DNA of 64,000 bases from Vibrio celticus (GTDB lineage: Bacteria > Pseudomonadota > Gammaproteobacteria > Enterobacterales > Vibrionaceae): positions 1,302,001-1,366,000 of the forward strand of contig NZ_AP025464.1 in the NCBI RefSeq assembly GCF_024347335.1. The letters run 5' to 3'. Below are positions 26,276 through 35,285 of this stretch, piece after piece (positions within the stretch are counted from its first letter, which is position 1; each line of letters begins with the position of its first letter). Both the position numbers and the translations under genes were made by a program. The notes below the pieces were generated by a model. The model was not told the DNA's origin. It made no database searches and was given only the letters and a program-made list of their open reading frames with translations.

Positions 26276-27898
26276 ATGACACAGACCATTCAAAATCCCA
26301 TATTAAAAGGCTTTAACCCTGACCCATCTATTATTCGTGTTGGCGACGATTATTACATCGCTACTTCTACCTTTGAATGGTTTCCCGGCATACAAATTCA
26401 CCATTCTAAAGATTTAGTGAATTGGCGGCTAATTGGCCATGTGCTCACTCGTTCATCTCAATTAGATATGAAAGGAATGGATAATTCAGAAGGCGTTTAT
26501 GCCCCGGCATTGTCTTATTCAGATGGGAAATTTTGGGTCTGCTTTTCCAACGTTCACTCCTGCCGGGGTGGTAACTGGATGGCAACACCAAGCTTTGTTG
26601 TTACCGCAGATAATATTGAAGGCCCTTGGAGCGACCTTGTATCAATTGGCAACTACGGTTTTGACCCATCGATCTTTCACGATGATGATGGTAAGAAATA
26701 TATGTTGAATATGGTGTGGGACGGACGCGCCAACGAGAACTTTTTTGGCGGTATCGTTATGCAGCAATTTGACCCTGCCAATAATACGCTAGTTGGTAAG
26801 CCACAGAACATTTTCAAAGGGACTCAGTTAGGTTGCACTGAAGGCCCGCAGATGCTCAAAAAAGAAGGTTACTACTACTTGATCACTGCTGAAGGCGGTA
26901 CGTCTCGCGATCATGCTGTCACCGTTTGCCGTTCACATAACCTTTGGGGACCTTATGAAGTCCACCCCGAAAACCCTATTCTAACTAGTCGCTTTCAAGA
27001 GCAAGCAGAACTTAGCCGAGCTGGCCATGGTTTTTTAGTGGAAACACAACAAGGTGAATGGTATTTAACGCACCTGTGTGGTCGCGGTATACCCAACCCT
27101 GAGGGATACCAGTTTATACCTAAATACGACAATAACTTTTGTATTCTTGGCCGAGAAAGTGCAATTCAAAAAGTACATTGGCACAATGGATGGCCTTACG
27201 TGTCTACTGGGAAAACCCCAGCGGTTCAAGTGCAAGCTCCCGATCTTGCTGCGTGTCCTTGGCCAGTGTTAGACACAAGAGATGATTTTGATGACAGTAC
27301 TTTAAGGCTTGAATATCAAACCCTACGCGAACCTTTCACTGAGCAATGGGGTTCGTTAACTGAACGTCCTGGATACCTACGTTTAAAGGGTCGCCATTAT
27401 CTTAGCTCTCGTTATGAACAGAGCTTGATTGCCCGTCGATTCCAATCGTTCTATGCTAGCGCGGAAACCAAAATGGAGTTTGCTCCAAACACTCCCTACG
27501 AAATGGCAGGATTGTGCGCCTATTACGCTCGAAACGGTCACTATTTCTTGAAGGTGTCCGCGAATAACAGCGGTCAACGCGTGTTGCAAATCGTGGGTAA
27601 TATTAACGATCAATACGAAGAATATGGATCAGAAGTGACGATTGGCGATACTTCTGTTGTATGGATGAAGCTCACTCTCAACAAACAGTGGTATCAGTTT
27701 AGCTACTCACTTGATGGCGACACTTGGCACAACATGGGCCCAGCACTGAATAGCACGCCACTATCAGACGAGGGTGGCCCTGATATCTTCCGATTTACGG
27801 GAACATTCGCGGCTCTTTACGCTGCCGATATTACCGGACAAGGCAAACACGCCGACTTCAATTACTTTGAGTACCGCGAAAACACAGGATCTTTATAG
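26276..27898 (+). CDS. xynB: GH43 beta-xylosidase with C-terminal beta-sandwich domain
   Basis: A 540-residue cytoplasmic enzyme cutting xylose from the non-reducing ends of xylo-oligosaccharides. The five-bladed propeller (about 1-320) carries the catalytic base in FNPDPS (Asp16), the pKa modulator in YGFDPSIF (Asp130) and the acid in GCTEGPQ (Glu189). The C-terminal XynB_C/concanavalin-like domain spans about 330-535. This fits the GH43 subfamily 11 type of bacterial XynB. ATG 26276 begins the conserved start; the longer open frame would run through the terminator. The ribosome site is weak. Confidence 0.9.
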   Translation: MTQTIQNPILKGFNPDPSIIRVGDDYYIATSTFEWFPGIQIHHSKDLVNWRLIGHVLTRSSQLDMKGMDNSEGVYAPALSYSDGKFWVCFSNVHSCRGGNWMATPSFVVTADNIEGPWSDLVSIGNYGFDPSIFHDDDGKKYMLNMVWDGRANENFFGGIVMQQFDPANNTLVGKPQNIFKGTQLGCTEGPQMLKKEGYYYLITAEGGTSRDHAVTVCRSHNLWGPYEVHPENPILTSRFQEQAELSRAGHGFLVETQQGEWYLTHLCGRGIPNPEGYQFIPKYDNNFCILGRESAIQKVHWHNGWPYVSTGKTPAVQVQAPDLAACPWPVLDTRDDFDDSTLRLEYQTLREPFTEQWGSLTERPGYLRLKGRHYLSSRYEQSLIARRFQSFYASAETKMEFAPNTPYEMAGLCAYYARNGHYFLKVSANNSGQRVLQIVGNINDQYEEYGSEVTIGDTSVVWMKLTLNKQWYQFSYSLDGDTWHNMGPALNSTPLSDEGGPDIFRFTGTFAALYAADITGQGKHADFNYFEYRENTGSL

Positions 27899-28144
27899 AC
27901 ATTCCTGTTAACAATCAGTAATCACCGATTTCCATGGATTAACACCTTGGTACTCACTTTTTTGAGTGCCAAACCCCACCTAAATAAACACGTAATTTGG
28001 GGTTCAAACCGGAAATCTAGTGAGTATCGCAATAATAAAAAAACATAATTCGCGTGAAAATAAACGCCATTTTGTAGCGAATCAGCGTCGATATACTGGT
28101 TTAAATATCTGTTAACTAAATTATAAACTTAGTGAGTAAACATC

Positions 28145-29197
28145 ATGACTGAAACAACCATTGAAGCTGCGTCATTGAGTGACGCTGAAGCTGTCACCGC
28201 TCGCGATTTAGAACGCGCAAGCCAACTTAAACCTATTTCCTCACCGCTCGTCACCCACATGTATACTGCCGATCCTTCTGCTCATGTATTTAACGGCAAG
28301 ATTTATATCTACCCGTCCCATGATGTTGAAACAGGACAACCATTGAATGATGATGGCGACCATTTCGATATGCGCGACTACCACGTGTTTTCACTTGATC
28401 GCCCATTTGGCAAAGCTACCGACCATGGCAACGCACTCGACGTTAACGATGTAAAATGGGCGGAACGTCAAATGTGGGCACCGGATGCTGCAGAAAAAAA
28501 CGGAAAATACTATCTGTATTTTCCAGCCAAAAATTACGACGGCATCTTTCATATTGGCGTTGCCGTCAGTGATCGTCCTGAAGGCCCATTTGCACCACAA
28601 GATGCACCCATTGATGGCTCATTTAGTATTGACCCTGCCGTGTTCGCAGATGATGACCAACAGTACTACATGTATTTTGGTGGCTTATGGGGTGGTCAGC
28701 TACAAAACTGGCGAAATGGGGAATACGGTGAAGATATTTACCCAGCTGACGATGAGCCAGCACTATTACCTTTGGTCGCTAAACTGAGTGATGACATGCT
28801 CAATTTAGCCGAGCCTGCTCAAGAAATTCAAATTCTAGATGAACACGGAAAACTGCTCACTGCTGGTGATGTTGATCGCCGTTATTTCGAAGGGCCATGG
28901 TTACACAAACACGAAGATACTTATTACTTCTCGTACTCGACTGGCGATACGCACAAGATCGTGTATGCCACCAGCCAATCTCCGTATGGCCCTTTCACGT
29001 ACCAAGGTGTGATCTTAGAGCCCGTACTAGGCTGGACAACTCATCATTCCATTGCACAATACCGAGGGAAGTGGTTCTTGTTCTACCACGATAGTTCACT
29101 GTCTGGCGGACAAACTCATCTACGCAGTATCAAAATGGCCGAATTAACACACAATGCCGATGGTTCCATTCAAACCATCCAACCCTACCTCGACTAA
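28145..29197 (+). CDS. GH43 glycosidase, probable arabinofuranosidase/xylosidase
   Basis: A 350-residue single-domain GH43 enzyme with no signal peptide, expected to remove arabinose or xylose from imported oligomers in the cytoplasm. Catalytic residues seen: base Asp43 in TADPSAH, Asp163 in SIDPAVF, and acid Glu249 in RYFEGPW. It has an extra N-terminal ~30-residue tail (MTETTIEAASLSDAEAV). The 246 nt before it hold a weak hairpin (GGTACTCA / TGAGTGCC) but no strong terminator, so cotranscription with the GH43 gene upstream is possible. Confidence 0.87.
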   Translation: MTETTIEAASLSDAEAVTARDLERASQLKPISSPLVTHMYTADPSAHVFNGKIYIYPSHDVETGQPLNDDGDHFDMRDYHVFSLDRPFGKATDHGNALDVNDVKWAERQMWAPDAAEKNGKYYLYFPAKNYDGIFHIGVAVSDRPEGPFAPQDAPIDGSFSIDPAVFADDDQQYYMYFGGLWGGQLQNWRNGEYGEDIYPADDEPALLPLVAKLSDDMLNLAEPAQEIQILDEHGKLLTAGDVDRRYFEGPWLHKHEDTYYFSYSTGDTHKIVYATSQSPYGPFTYQGVILEPVLGWTTHHSIAQYRGKWFLFYHDSSLSGGQTHLRSIKMAELTHNADGSIQTIQPYLD

Positions 29198-29238
29198 CGG
29201 GCTTATTTATAATTGATTTAAGAATCGACGCTGTTAGC

Positions 29239-29276
29239 GTAAGCAGAAGTTAAGTAAGCAGAAGTTAAGTAAGCAG
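29239..29276. repeat. 15-bp tandem repeat, 2.5 copies
   Basis: The unit GTAAGCAGAAGTTAA occurs perfectly twice (29239-29253, 29254-29268) and then half again. It lies downstream of the GH43 gene. A length-variable minisatellite-like tract is likely, with no evident function. Confidence 0.8.
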
Positions 29277-29307
29277 CGTAAACGCACACAGCTAAGCTAC
29301 ACACAAC

Positions 29308-29350
29308 AACGCCGAGCATGAAGAGAAGTCTTCTTATACTCGGCGTTTTA
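29308..29350. terminator. Bidirectional terminator between GH43 and GH5 genes
   Basis: The stem AACGCCGAG / CTCGGCGTT with a 22-nt loop is followed by TTTATT on the plus strand. The converging GH43 and GH5 genes can share it. Confidence 0.75.
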
Positions 29351-29389
29351 TTCTTGATTTTAGTATTCAATACATAGGTAACACAATGA

Positions 29390-30544
29390 TTACCGATCGG
29401 TTGGAATCAATCCTTCAATGAGCGACGTACGCCATTGCATTGCTTCCGCATCGTATGCTCCAAATCCTGCGCTGTACTCCCAGTAGTGCCAACTAAAACC
29501 GCGTTTTTCTGCTTCTCTGGCGATAAACGCTGTCCAAGCGCGTTGATCTTCCGCTTTAGAAAACTGGCTGTATACGCCAAATTCACCAATATTCACTTCG
29601 AACTCACGACCAGGTTGATCATTCCATTGCGCGACAGCATCAAGGTATGTAAACAAGGTTTGTTGCTCAGCATCACTGCCTAACCATCGAGTTCCTATCC
29701 AATCACTGGCTCCTTCTGTCCAATCGGCACCTTGATGAGTGAACTTAAAGGGTTCATAGAAATGAACAGTAATAATAGTATTACTGGCATTACATGCAGC
29801 CGGTAAACTCAAATCAGGCAACTTAAATGGCCCGCCCCAATCGGCTGTACCTACCATAATTTTACGTTGTTCGAGGCCGTTATTCTGCTCGCTCGCCTTT
29901 TCAGTCCAAAGCACGCTGACTAAGTCATCAATCAGAATATTCCATTCATCAACACCTACCACTTCATGGGGTTCATTCAACAGCTCAAACACCAGTTGAT
30001 CTTGCGGGTAGCGGCCAAGAGGAAATTGGTCTGCTAATTGCGCCCAAATTGCTTTTAAACGCGCTCGGTGCAGCTCAAACTCACCTTGGTTGTAAAACAG
30101 TTCTTCGTAATGGTGAGTATTGATGATAACTCTTAACCCTTGTTGAATAGCTTCATCAACCACTTGTTGTACTCGCGATAGAAATACAGGATCTATCGTA
30201 TAAGGTGCACCTTCCATTGCATGCGAACTCCAACGAATTGGCACTCTCACACTCGCAAAACCTGCATTGTGAATGTTCTCCAAGTCACTTGATTGAATCA
30301 GTCGATTTGCATTCCACTCACCTTCGTAATTAGGCGACTCTAAGTAGTTTCCCATATTGATGCCACGACCTAAAAAGCTGTGCGCTAATCCGTTCGTCTC
30401 ATTCCAATCATACAAGTCGCTGTAGTACGCTTCATTTAATACCACGCGCGCTTCTTCAGAGCTTTCACTTGAAGAGCCACACCCAGAATTGAATAACAAT
30501 CCTACCAATACCGCACTCAACGATATTAAGCTGCGTATTTTCAC
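29390..30544 (-). CDS. GH5 glycoside hydrolase, lipoprotein
   Basis: A 384-residue GH5 (clan A) endo-glycanase. A lipoprotein signal (LLFNSGCGSS, Cys21) anchors it to the envelope. The barrel shows GRGINMGNYLE (about 59-69), the acid/base Glu191 in FELLNEPH and the nucleophile Glu321 in VNIGEFGVYS, with the conserved HFYEPFKFTH between. Family members cut beta-1,4-glucan, xyloglucan, mannan or xylan. Its place in a xylan locus suggests action on hemicellulose, but the subfamily cannot be fixed by eye. It converges on the GH43 gene and is transcribed from the 500-bp gap on its right. Confidence 0.85.
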   Translation of the reverse strand: MKIRSLISLSAVLVGLLFNSGCGSSSESSEEARVVLNEAYYSDLYDWNETNGLAHSFLGRGINMGNYLESPNYEGEWNANRLIQSSDLENIHNAGFASVRVPIRWSSHAMEGAPYTIDPVFLSRVQQVVDEAIQQGLRVIINTHHYEELFYNQGEFELHRARLKAIWAQLADQFPLGRYPQDQLVFELLNEPHEVVGVDEWNILIDDLVSVLWTEKASEQNNGLEQRKIMVGTADWGGPFKLPDLSLPAACNASNTIITVHFYEPFKFTHQGADWTEGASDWIGTRWLGSDAEQQTLFTYLDAVAQWNDQPGREFEVNIGEFGVYSQFSKAEDQRAWTAFIAREAEKRGFSWHYWEYSAGFGAYDAEAMQWRTSLIEGLIPTDR

Positions 30545-31012
30545 TGGTCTTACTCCATTACTATTCTGTTACCAGTGGAGCACACTGCCCTCTATTCCTG
30601 TGTGGCGGCTATCACAACACACTGATAATTATAAATATATAAGAATTCAATCATGTTTTCATGACACGAGAATTCATGACTTATATGTGCATGCGAGGCA
30701 CCTATCTCACAAGGGGTCAATGACAAAACTCCGCAATAATGTCGGTTTGGTCTTTCGCGATAGACGTTAAGTTATCACTGATGCTGTTCTGTTGCTTCGG
30801 GAGTGGACTCCGTAACCGTTAATCGTGGTCATATCTCAAGTCAAGCTTGTAGTAGACATACGACTGTTGAGCAGTAGAAATACTGCTCGCCTCATTAAGC
30901 TGTGCAATTCCGCTAAGTTAACAAAGTTAGGCGGTAAACCCGACCTGCCACCCAAGATCATAAACTACGTAAACAAACTAAGTCGATAAGCTACGTCGGC
31001 AAATTAGCAGCA
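30545..31012. other. Gene-free region with hairpins and imperfect repeats
   Basis: No gene is seen. Structures are present: a perfect 8-bp hairpin with GAAA tetraloop (GAGCAGTA-GAAA-TACTGCTC, 30869-30888), a second hairpin CCGCTAA...TTAGGCGG just after (about 30911-30935), and an imperfect direct repeat with CTACGT around 30960-31009 (period about 26). The region must also hold the GH5 promoter. A small RNA gene is possible but unproven. Confidence 0.45.
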
Positions 31013-31045
31013 AAGAAAAAAGGGTGACGCCATGCGTCACCCTTT
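31013..31045 (-). terminator. Rho-independent terminator of the GH10 gene
   Basis: On the minus strand the stem AAAGGGTGACGC / GCGTCACCCTTT with a 3-nt loop is followed by TTTTTCTTTG. It lies 12 nt past the stop codon and closes the importer-xylanase operon. Confidence 0.9.
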
Positions 31046-31056
31046 GTTAGCAAAGC

Positions 31057-33342
31057 CTAATCTGCAATGAGTTTTGTAAGCTCCTCGCCAAGGTAAGCAA
31101 TGTTACTTCCTGGCACTGGATACAATTGATATTTACGACCCTCTTCATCACCATCGTTATCTGAAAGTGCTATGTTCCACATTACGCCCTCTCCAGATTT
31201 CATCGGTGCTTCAAGCTCAATCGCAAAAAACAGCTGAGTACCATCGGCATTCCATTGTGCAATGTATTCACCTTTATAGCCTACATCCTCAAAATCTTGG
31301 CCTACGACAGTTCGGAACTGAGTGAAACCTTGGTCGCCACGCTGCAAAAATACTTCAACGTTATCATTTTCGTAGGTTTGCTCCATTGACGTCACGGTGG
31401 TGTCATCCACGCGATTAACCACACCGTATAGCCAGTTTTGGTGATAACCTACCGTCCAAGTTCCGGCAAAATTGTCGCCTTTAGCTACAGACATATCACG
31501 CTGGTTCAACTGGTTAAACGCGAATGAATACTGATAACCTTGTTGCCATACTGCATCATCAGCACCGCTTGGTTTGCTTGTCAACTTAGAAGCTTTAAAA
31601 GCTGGTGGAGTTGAAACAGGCACTGTAGACAATACAGCATTTTGCCCATTCATAAACAACTCACCAAACTCTTCACCTTGCCAACCAATGTTAGTGCCCG
31701 TAAGAGGATACAACTGAGCATGTCGGCTTCCTGAGCTATCTTTACTGTCGTTATCCGACAACGCGATATTAAAGCCTAAAGTTTCGCCCACTAAATCTTG
31801 ATAGTTTGAAAATGAAATGTTGAAGTCGAAAACAGTGCCGTCAGTATTCCATTTGCCCGTCGCTTTGCCCGGAAACCCGAGTGGAGCAAAGTCTTGACCA
31901 ACGACAGAACGGAATTGCCAGAATTGCTCACCAATGCGAACAAATACTTCCACGTTGTCATTTTCATGCGCCTGAGCATTGTTCGTTACGGTGCTGCTGT
32001 CTTCACGGCGAACTTGGCCGATGATCGCATTATTATGGTACCCCACCGCCCACTTACCATCGATAACATCACGTGGAGACAGTGTTTGATTGCGTCCGCC
32101 GAGCTGATTGTACCCAAATGGGTAAAACACAACTTCTTCGGCATTAAATCGATCAGACGTTAGTGCTTTAGCGTTAAACGGTTGAACATAACGCTGCATA
32201 TTGCTCATATCGGTTACTGGCTCATAACTAAAGTTACCCGTTACCGCATCAACCAAGACGCCTTGAATCGCGTAATACGCAGGCTTAGGTTGGTAATTTT
32301 CATCAAATATTAGTGCTCGCCCGTAACCATTAAACCAACTAGGCACCCACGAATACTTATCCGTGACTCCCCACATAGTGAACATATCAACCTCAGGGTA
32401 ATACGCCGCGAGCTTCATAAGTTTTTCGTAGTGATTCGCTTGGTCTTGCAATGCAAAATTGCCTTTGCCATCACGAATACGAACATCAATTTCGGTAAAG
32501 TGTGTATCTAAACCTAATTCGGAGATACGTTCTATATTGCGTGCAATAGACGCATCACTGAGCGCATTATCACCCGTTAAGTGCAGTTGCGTACCAATAC
32601 CATGGATTGGCACACCTTTTTTAAGCAATTTTTCTACGTGACGGTAAACGGCATTTGATTTGGCATTCATACCTTCCGTTGAGTAATCGTTGTAGAAAAG
32701 CATCGCATCAGGATCCGCTTCATGAGCAAATCTAAATGCCAACTCTATGTAGTCTTCTCCTAAAGTTTGATACCATAATGTATCGCGAAAGCCGCCGGTG
32801 TCATCAAACGCTTCGTTCACCACATCCCAGTAGGCGACTTTACCTTTGTAATGACCGACGACTGTTTTAACGTGGTTTTCTAGTACCTGAGTCAGCTCTT
32901 CTTTTGTCCATTTCGTATCTTCTAACCACTTAGGGTTTTGGATATGCCAAACTAACGCGTGTCCTTTAACAGTCATGTTGTTTTCTAATGCAAATTCAAC
33001 CAGTTCGTCGGCTTTAGAGAAATCAAATTGACCGCGTTGCGGTTGTACATAGCTGAACTTCATTTCGTTTTCTGGGGTGATTTGAGAGTACTCGCGAATC
33101 ACCGTGTCTCGAAACATGGGATCGTCTAAATGACGAGTTTCAAACGCCGTTCCCACTGCAAGGTTGATTTGATCAGCCAGCGCTTTGAGTGGTAACTCGG
33201 AACGAGATTGAGTTGCTTCAGCTGCAGTGTTGGCCGAATTAGATTCATTAGCAGATGTAGAGTCATTGGTATTGTTACTGCACCCAAATAACGTGGCAGC
33301 AAAGAGTGTCGGCAACAGCGCTGGTAAAAATGTCTTCTTCAT
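31057..33342 (-). CDS. Endo-1,4-beta-xylanase GH10 with two CBM9-like domains, lipoprotein
   Basis: A 761-residue secreted xylanase. The signal peptide ends in a lipobox (AATLFGC), so it is predicted to be membrane-anchored. A Ser/Asn/Thr-rich linker leads to the GH10 barrel (about 50-375) with acid/base Glu177 in WDVVNEAF and nucleophile Glu284 in HFTEIDVR. Two related C-terminal domains follow (about 405-570 and 590-755), both containing ENDNVEVF, FRxVVGQDF and NIALSDND, which match the CBM9 carbohydrate-binding fold. ATG 33342 is preferred over TTG 33348 for spacing to AAGGA. It is the last gene of the operon behind the sugar importer, after an intercistronic hairpin. Confidence 0.93.
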   Translation of the reverse strand: MKKTFLPALLPTLFAATLFGCSNNTNDSTSANESNSANTAAEATQSRSELPLKALADQINLAVGTAFETRHLDDPMFRDTVIREYSQITPENEMKFSYVQPQRGQFDFSKADELVEFALENNMTVKGHALVWHIQNPKWLEDTKWTKEELTQVLENHVKTVVGHYKGKVAYWDVVNEAFDDTGGFRDTLWYQTLGEDYIELAFRFAHEADPDAMLFYNDYSTEGMNAKSNAVYRHVEKLLKKGVPIHGIGTQLHLTGDNALSDASIARNIERISELGLDTHFTEIDVRIRDGKGNFALQDQANHYEKLMKLAAYYPEVDMFTMWGVTDKYSWVPSWFNGYGRALIFDENYQPKPAYYAIQGVLVDAVTGNFSYEPVTDMSNMQRYVQPFNAKALTSDRFNAEEVVFYPFGYNQLGGRNQTLSPRDVIDGKWAVGYHNNAIIGQVRREDSSTVTNNAQAHENDNVEVFVRIGEQFWQFRSVVGQDFAPLGFPGKATGKWNTDGTVFDFNISFSNYQDLVGETLGFNIALSDNDSKDSSGSRHAQLYPLTGTNIGWQGEEFGELFMNGQNAVLSTVPVSTPPAFKASKLTSKPSGADDAVWQQGYQYSFAFNQLNQRDMSVAKGDNFAGTWTVGYHQNWLYGVVNRVDDTTVTSMEQTYENDNVEVFLQRGDQGFTQFRTVVGQDFEDVGYKGEYIAQWNADGTQLFFAIELEAPMKSGEGVMWNIALSDNDGDEEGRKYQLYPVPGSNIAYLGEELTKLIAD

Positions 33343-33370
33343 TAGCAATTATCCTTATAATTTATAGCGC

Positions 33371-33404
33371 GATGCCCGCTCATCAATTCGATAGAGCGGG
33401 CATC
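33371..33404 (-). promoter_or_regulatory. Intercistronic hairpin, permease / GH10
   Basis: A perfect 11-bp GC-rich stem GATGCCCGCTC / GAGCGGGCATC with a 12-nt loop and no T-run on the minus strand. It probably protects the upstream message or adjusts expression rather than ending it. Confidence 0.6.
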
Positions 33405-33417
33405 ACGTTGATGGTAC

Positions 33418-34251
33418 TTATCCTTTAACCGCACCTGCTGTTAGCCCGTCAATTAGGCGTCGAGAAGCCATAATGAACAAGAACAATAGTGGTAGAACCG
33501 CAATCGCAGCTCCTATAGACACCGCGCCCCATGGCACTTGACCCGTTCCTTGAAGTGCTCGTAACGCCAGAGGAACCGTGAACATTTTCATGTCGTTCAT
33601 AACAACCAATGGTCCCATAAAGTTGTTCCACGTTCCGATAAACGTAATCAAACCCAATGTTCCAAATGCTGGCTTAATCAACGGCACAATCACTCGATAG
33701 TAAATCTTAAATTCACCACAGCCATCCATGCGAGCAGCTTCGACTAACTCTTTAGGAATTGAGCTCGAAATAAACTGACGCATCATAAAGATACCCATCG
33801 CACCACACGCCGCTGGGACGATCAGAGCTTTAGGATCGTTCATCCAGCCAATAGTCGACATGATCATAGCGGTTGGAATCATGCCTAAAAACGGCGGCAG
33901 CAACATAGTCGCCATAATTCCAACAAACATAGCATTCTTGAATTTGAAATCGAACATCGCAAACGCGTAACCTGCCAACGAACAAAACAGTAGGTTCAAC
34001 ACTGTTACGATAACCGCAACATACAAACTCAAGCCCAAGTTGTGCCAAAAGTACGGTAGGAATTCCAACAAGGTATTGAAGTTTTCAACCAAATACTCCC
34101 CAAAGAAAATGGGCGGGGGCACCGACAAGATACCGGTATTCGAATGCGACGAAAAAATGAACATGAAGTAAAATGGCGCGAGCATTATTAATGCCCCCAA
34201 AGCGACAATAATGTAGGCAATGAGCCTATCTTTTTCTATTTTCATCATCAT
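33418..34251 (-). CDS. Sugar ABC importer permease, MalG type
   Basis: A 277-residue inner-membrane permease with six predicted segments and the coupling motif EAARMDGCGEFKIYYRVIVP (about 186-205), which contacts the ATPase. The start codon overlaps the stop of the MalF-type gene (ATGA), indicating translational coupling. With its partner it forms the channel for a xylo-oligosaccharide importer, judging from the xylanase and porin in the same run of genes. Confidence 0.92.
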   Translation of the reverse strand: MMMKIEKDRLIAYIIVALGALIMLAPFYFMFIFSSHSNTGILSVPPPIFFGEYLVENFNTLLEFLPYFWHNLGLSLYVAVIVTVLNLLFCSLAGYAFAMFDFKFKNAMFVGIMATMLLPPFLGMIPTAMIMSTIGWMNDPKALIVPAACGAMGIFMMRQFISSSIPKELVEAARMDGCGEFKIYYRVIVPLIKPAFGTLGLITFIGTWNNFMGPLVVMNDMKMFTVPLALRALQGTGQVPWGAVSIGAAIAVLPLLFLFIMASRRLIDGLTAGAVKG

Positions 34252-35225
34252 TGGTTGTTACCACCTAGTAGTTTGTTATTCACGAGCGTCAAGCCGGCTA
34301 TCAGCATAAATAGAATCCATGAAATTGCTGATGCAGTACCAAAGTCACTCTCTACGAATGCAGTAATGTACATGTGCATTGCCGCTGTTTTACCTGCTTG
34401 GTCGATACCACCAGTACCACCAGTGATAATGAACGGTTCTTCAAATAACTGCAGGTTACCTATGATAGTTAATGTCACAGCGAAGAACGCCATTGGTTTT
34501 AGCATTGGTAGCGTGATGTTCCAGAATTGCTGATAACGACTCGCCCCATCGATAGTGGCCGCTTCGTAAATATCTTTTGGAATGGTTTGTAGCGCCGATA
34601 AGTAAAGCACGGTGTTCCAACCCACGAATCGCCAGAATACGACGAAAGAAATCATATCTTTGGTATACGCGGGTTTGCTCCAGTCAATATTCTCCGTTGG
34701 GAAGATCCACGAGAACACTTTGATATCCGCAATTGAGAAGTTGCCTAGCGAGGTCAAAATTTGGTTAACCATGCCGAAGTCACGAGAGAACAAGGTGGTA
34801 AAGACCAGAGAAATCGCAACCGTCGAAGTAATGTAAGGCACAAAATACACGCCAATTACCGTGTTACGCATTTTGCTAAAGCTGGTGTGAATAAAGTACG
34901 CGAGTGGCAATGCGACTGCGTGTTGAGGAATACCAGATTTCAGAGCGATCACAACAGTGTTGTAGATCGACTTCTGGAACCATTCATCTTCCAGTGCGAA
35001 AACATAGTTTTCTATCCCTACCCATTCCATCGCAGCGAGGCCAGCCGCTGGCTCCCAGTAATGAAATGAAAGATAGAGTGAAAATATTAATGGAAACAGT
35101 CCGAAAACTCCGAATATTACGAAGAATGGACTCACAAATAAGTAAGGGGCGATTTTATTGCCCTTACGCAACCAAAAGTTTCCCTTTTGCGTTGCCGTTA
35201 AATTGGTAGCTAATGAAGAACTCAT
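34248..35225 (-). CDS. Sugar ABC importer permease, MalF type
   Basis: A 325-residue inner-membrane permease with an N-terminal cytoplasmic tail, about six membrane segments and the coupling motif EAATIDGASRYQQFWNITLP (about 226-245). It lies between the binding-protein gene, 60 nt upstream with a hairpin in the gap, and the MalG-type gene, which it overlaps. It belongs to the CUT1 class that moves di- and oligosaccharides. Confidence 0.92.
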   Translation of the reverse strand: MSSSLATNLTATQKGNFWLRKGNKIAPYLFVSPFFVIFGVFGLFPLIFSLYLSFHYWEPAAGLAAMEWVGIENYVFALEDEWFQKSIYNTVVIALKSGIPQHAVALPLAYFIHTSFSKMRNTVIGVYFVPYITSTVAISLVFTTLFSRDFGMVNQILTSLGNFSIADIKVFSWIFPTENIDWSKPAYTKDMISFVVFWRFVGWNTVLYLSALQTIPKDIYEAATIDGASRYQQFWNITLPMLKPMAFFAVTLTIIGNLQLFEEPFIITGGTGGIDQAGKTAAMHMYITAFVESDFGTASAISWILFMLIAGLTLVNNKLLGGNNQ

Positions 35226-35251
35226 ATATCTGATCCCGACTTGAAAATCAT

Positions 35252-35277
35252 CGAGTTAGAGCGATTGCTCTAACTCG
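35252..35277 (-). promoter_or_regulatory. Intercistronic hairpin after the binding-protein gene
   Basis: A perfect 11-bp stem CGAGTTAGAGC / GCTCTAACTCG with a GATT loop lies just past the binding-protein stop and lacks a T-run. In malE-malF-like operons such structures keep the binding-protein message more abundant than the permease message. The same role is inferred here. Confidence 0.65.
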
Positions 35278-35285
35278 TTACTGAA

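Noticed and set aside
28021..28144. Separate small gene upstream of the second GH43 gene
   Set aside because: Only AT-rich sequence with a weak hairpin is present and no open frame with a start signal is seen.
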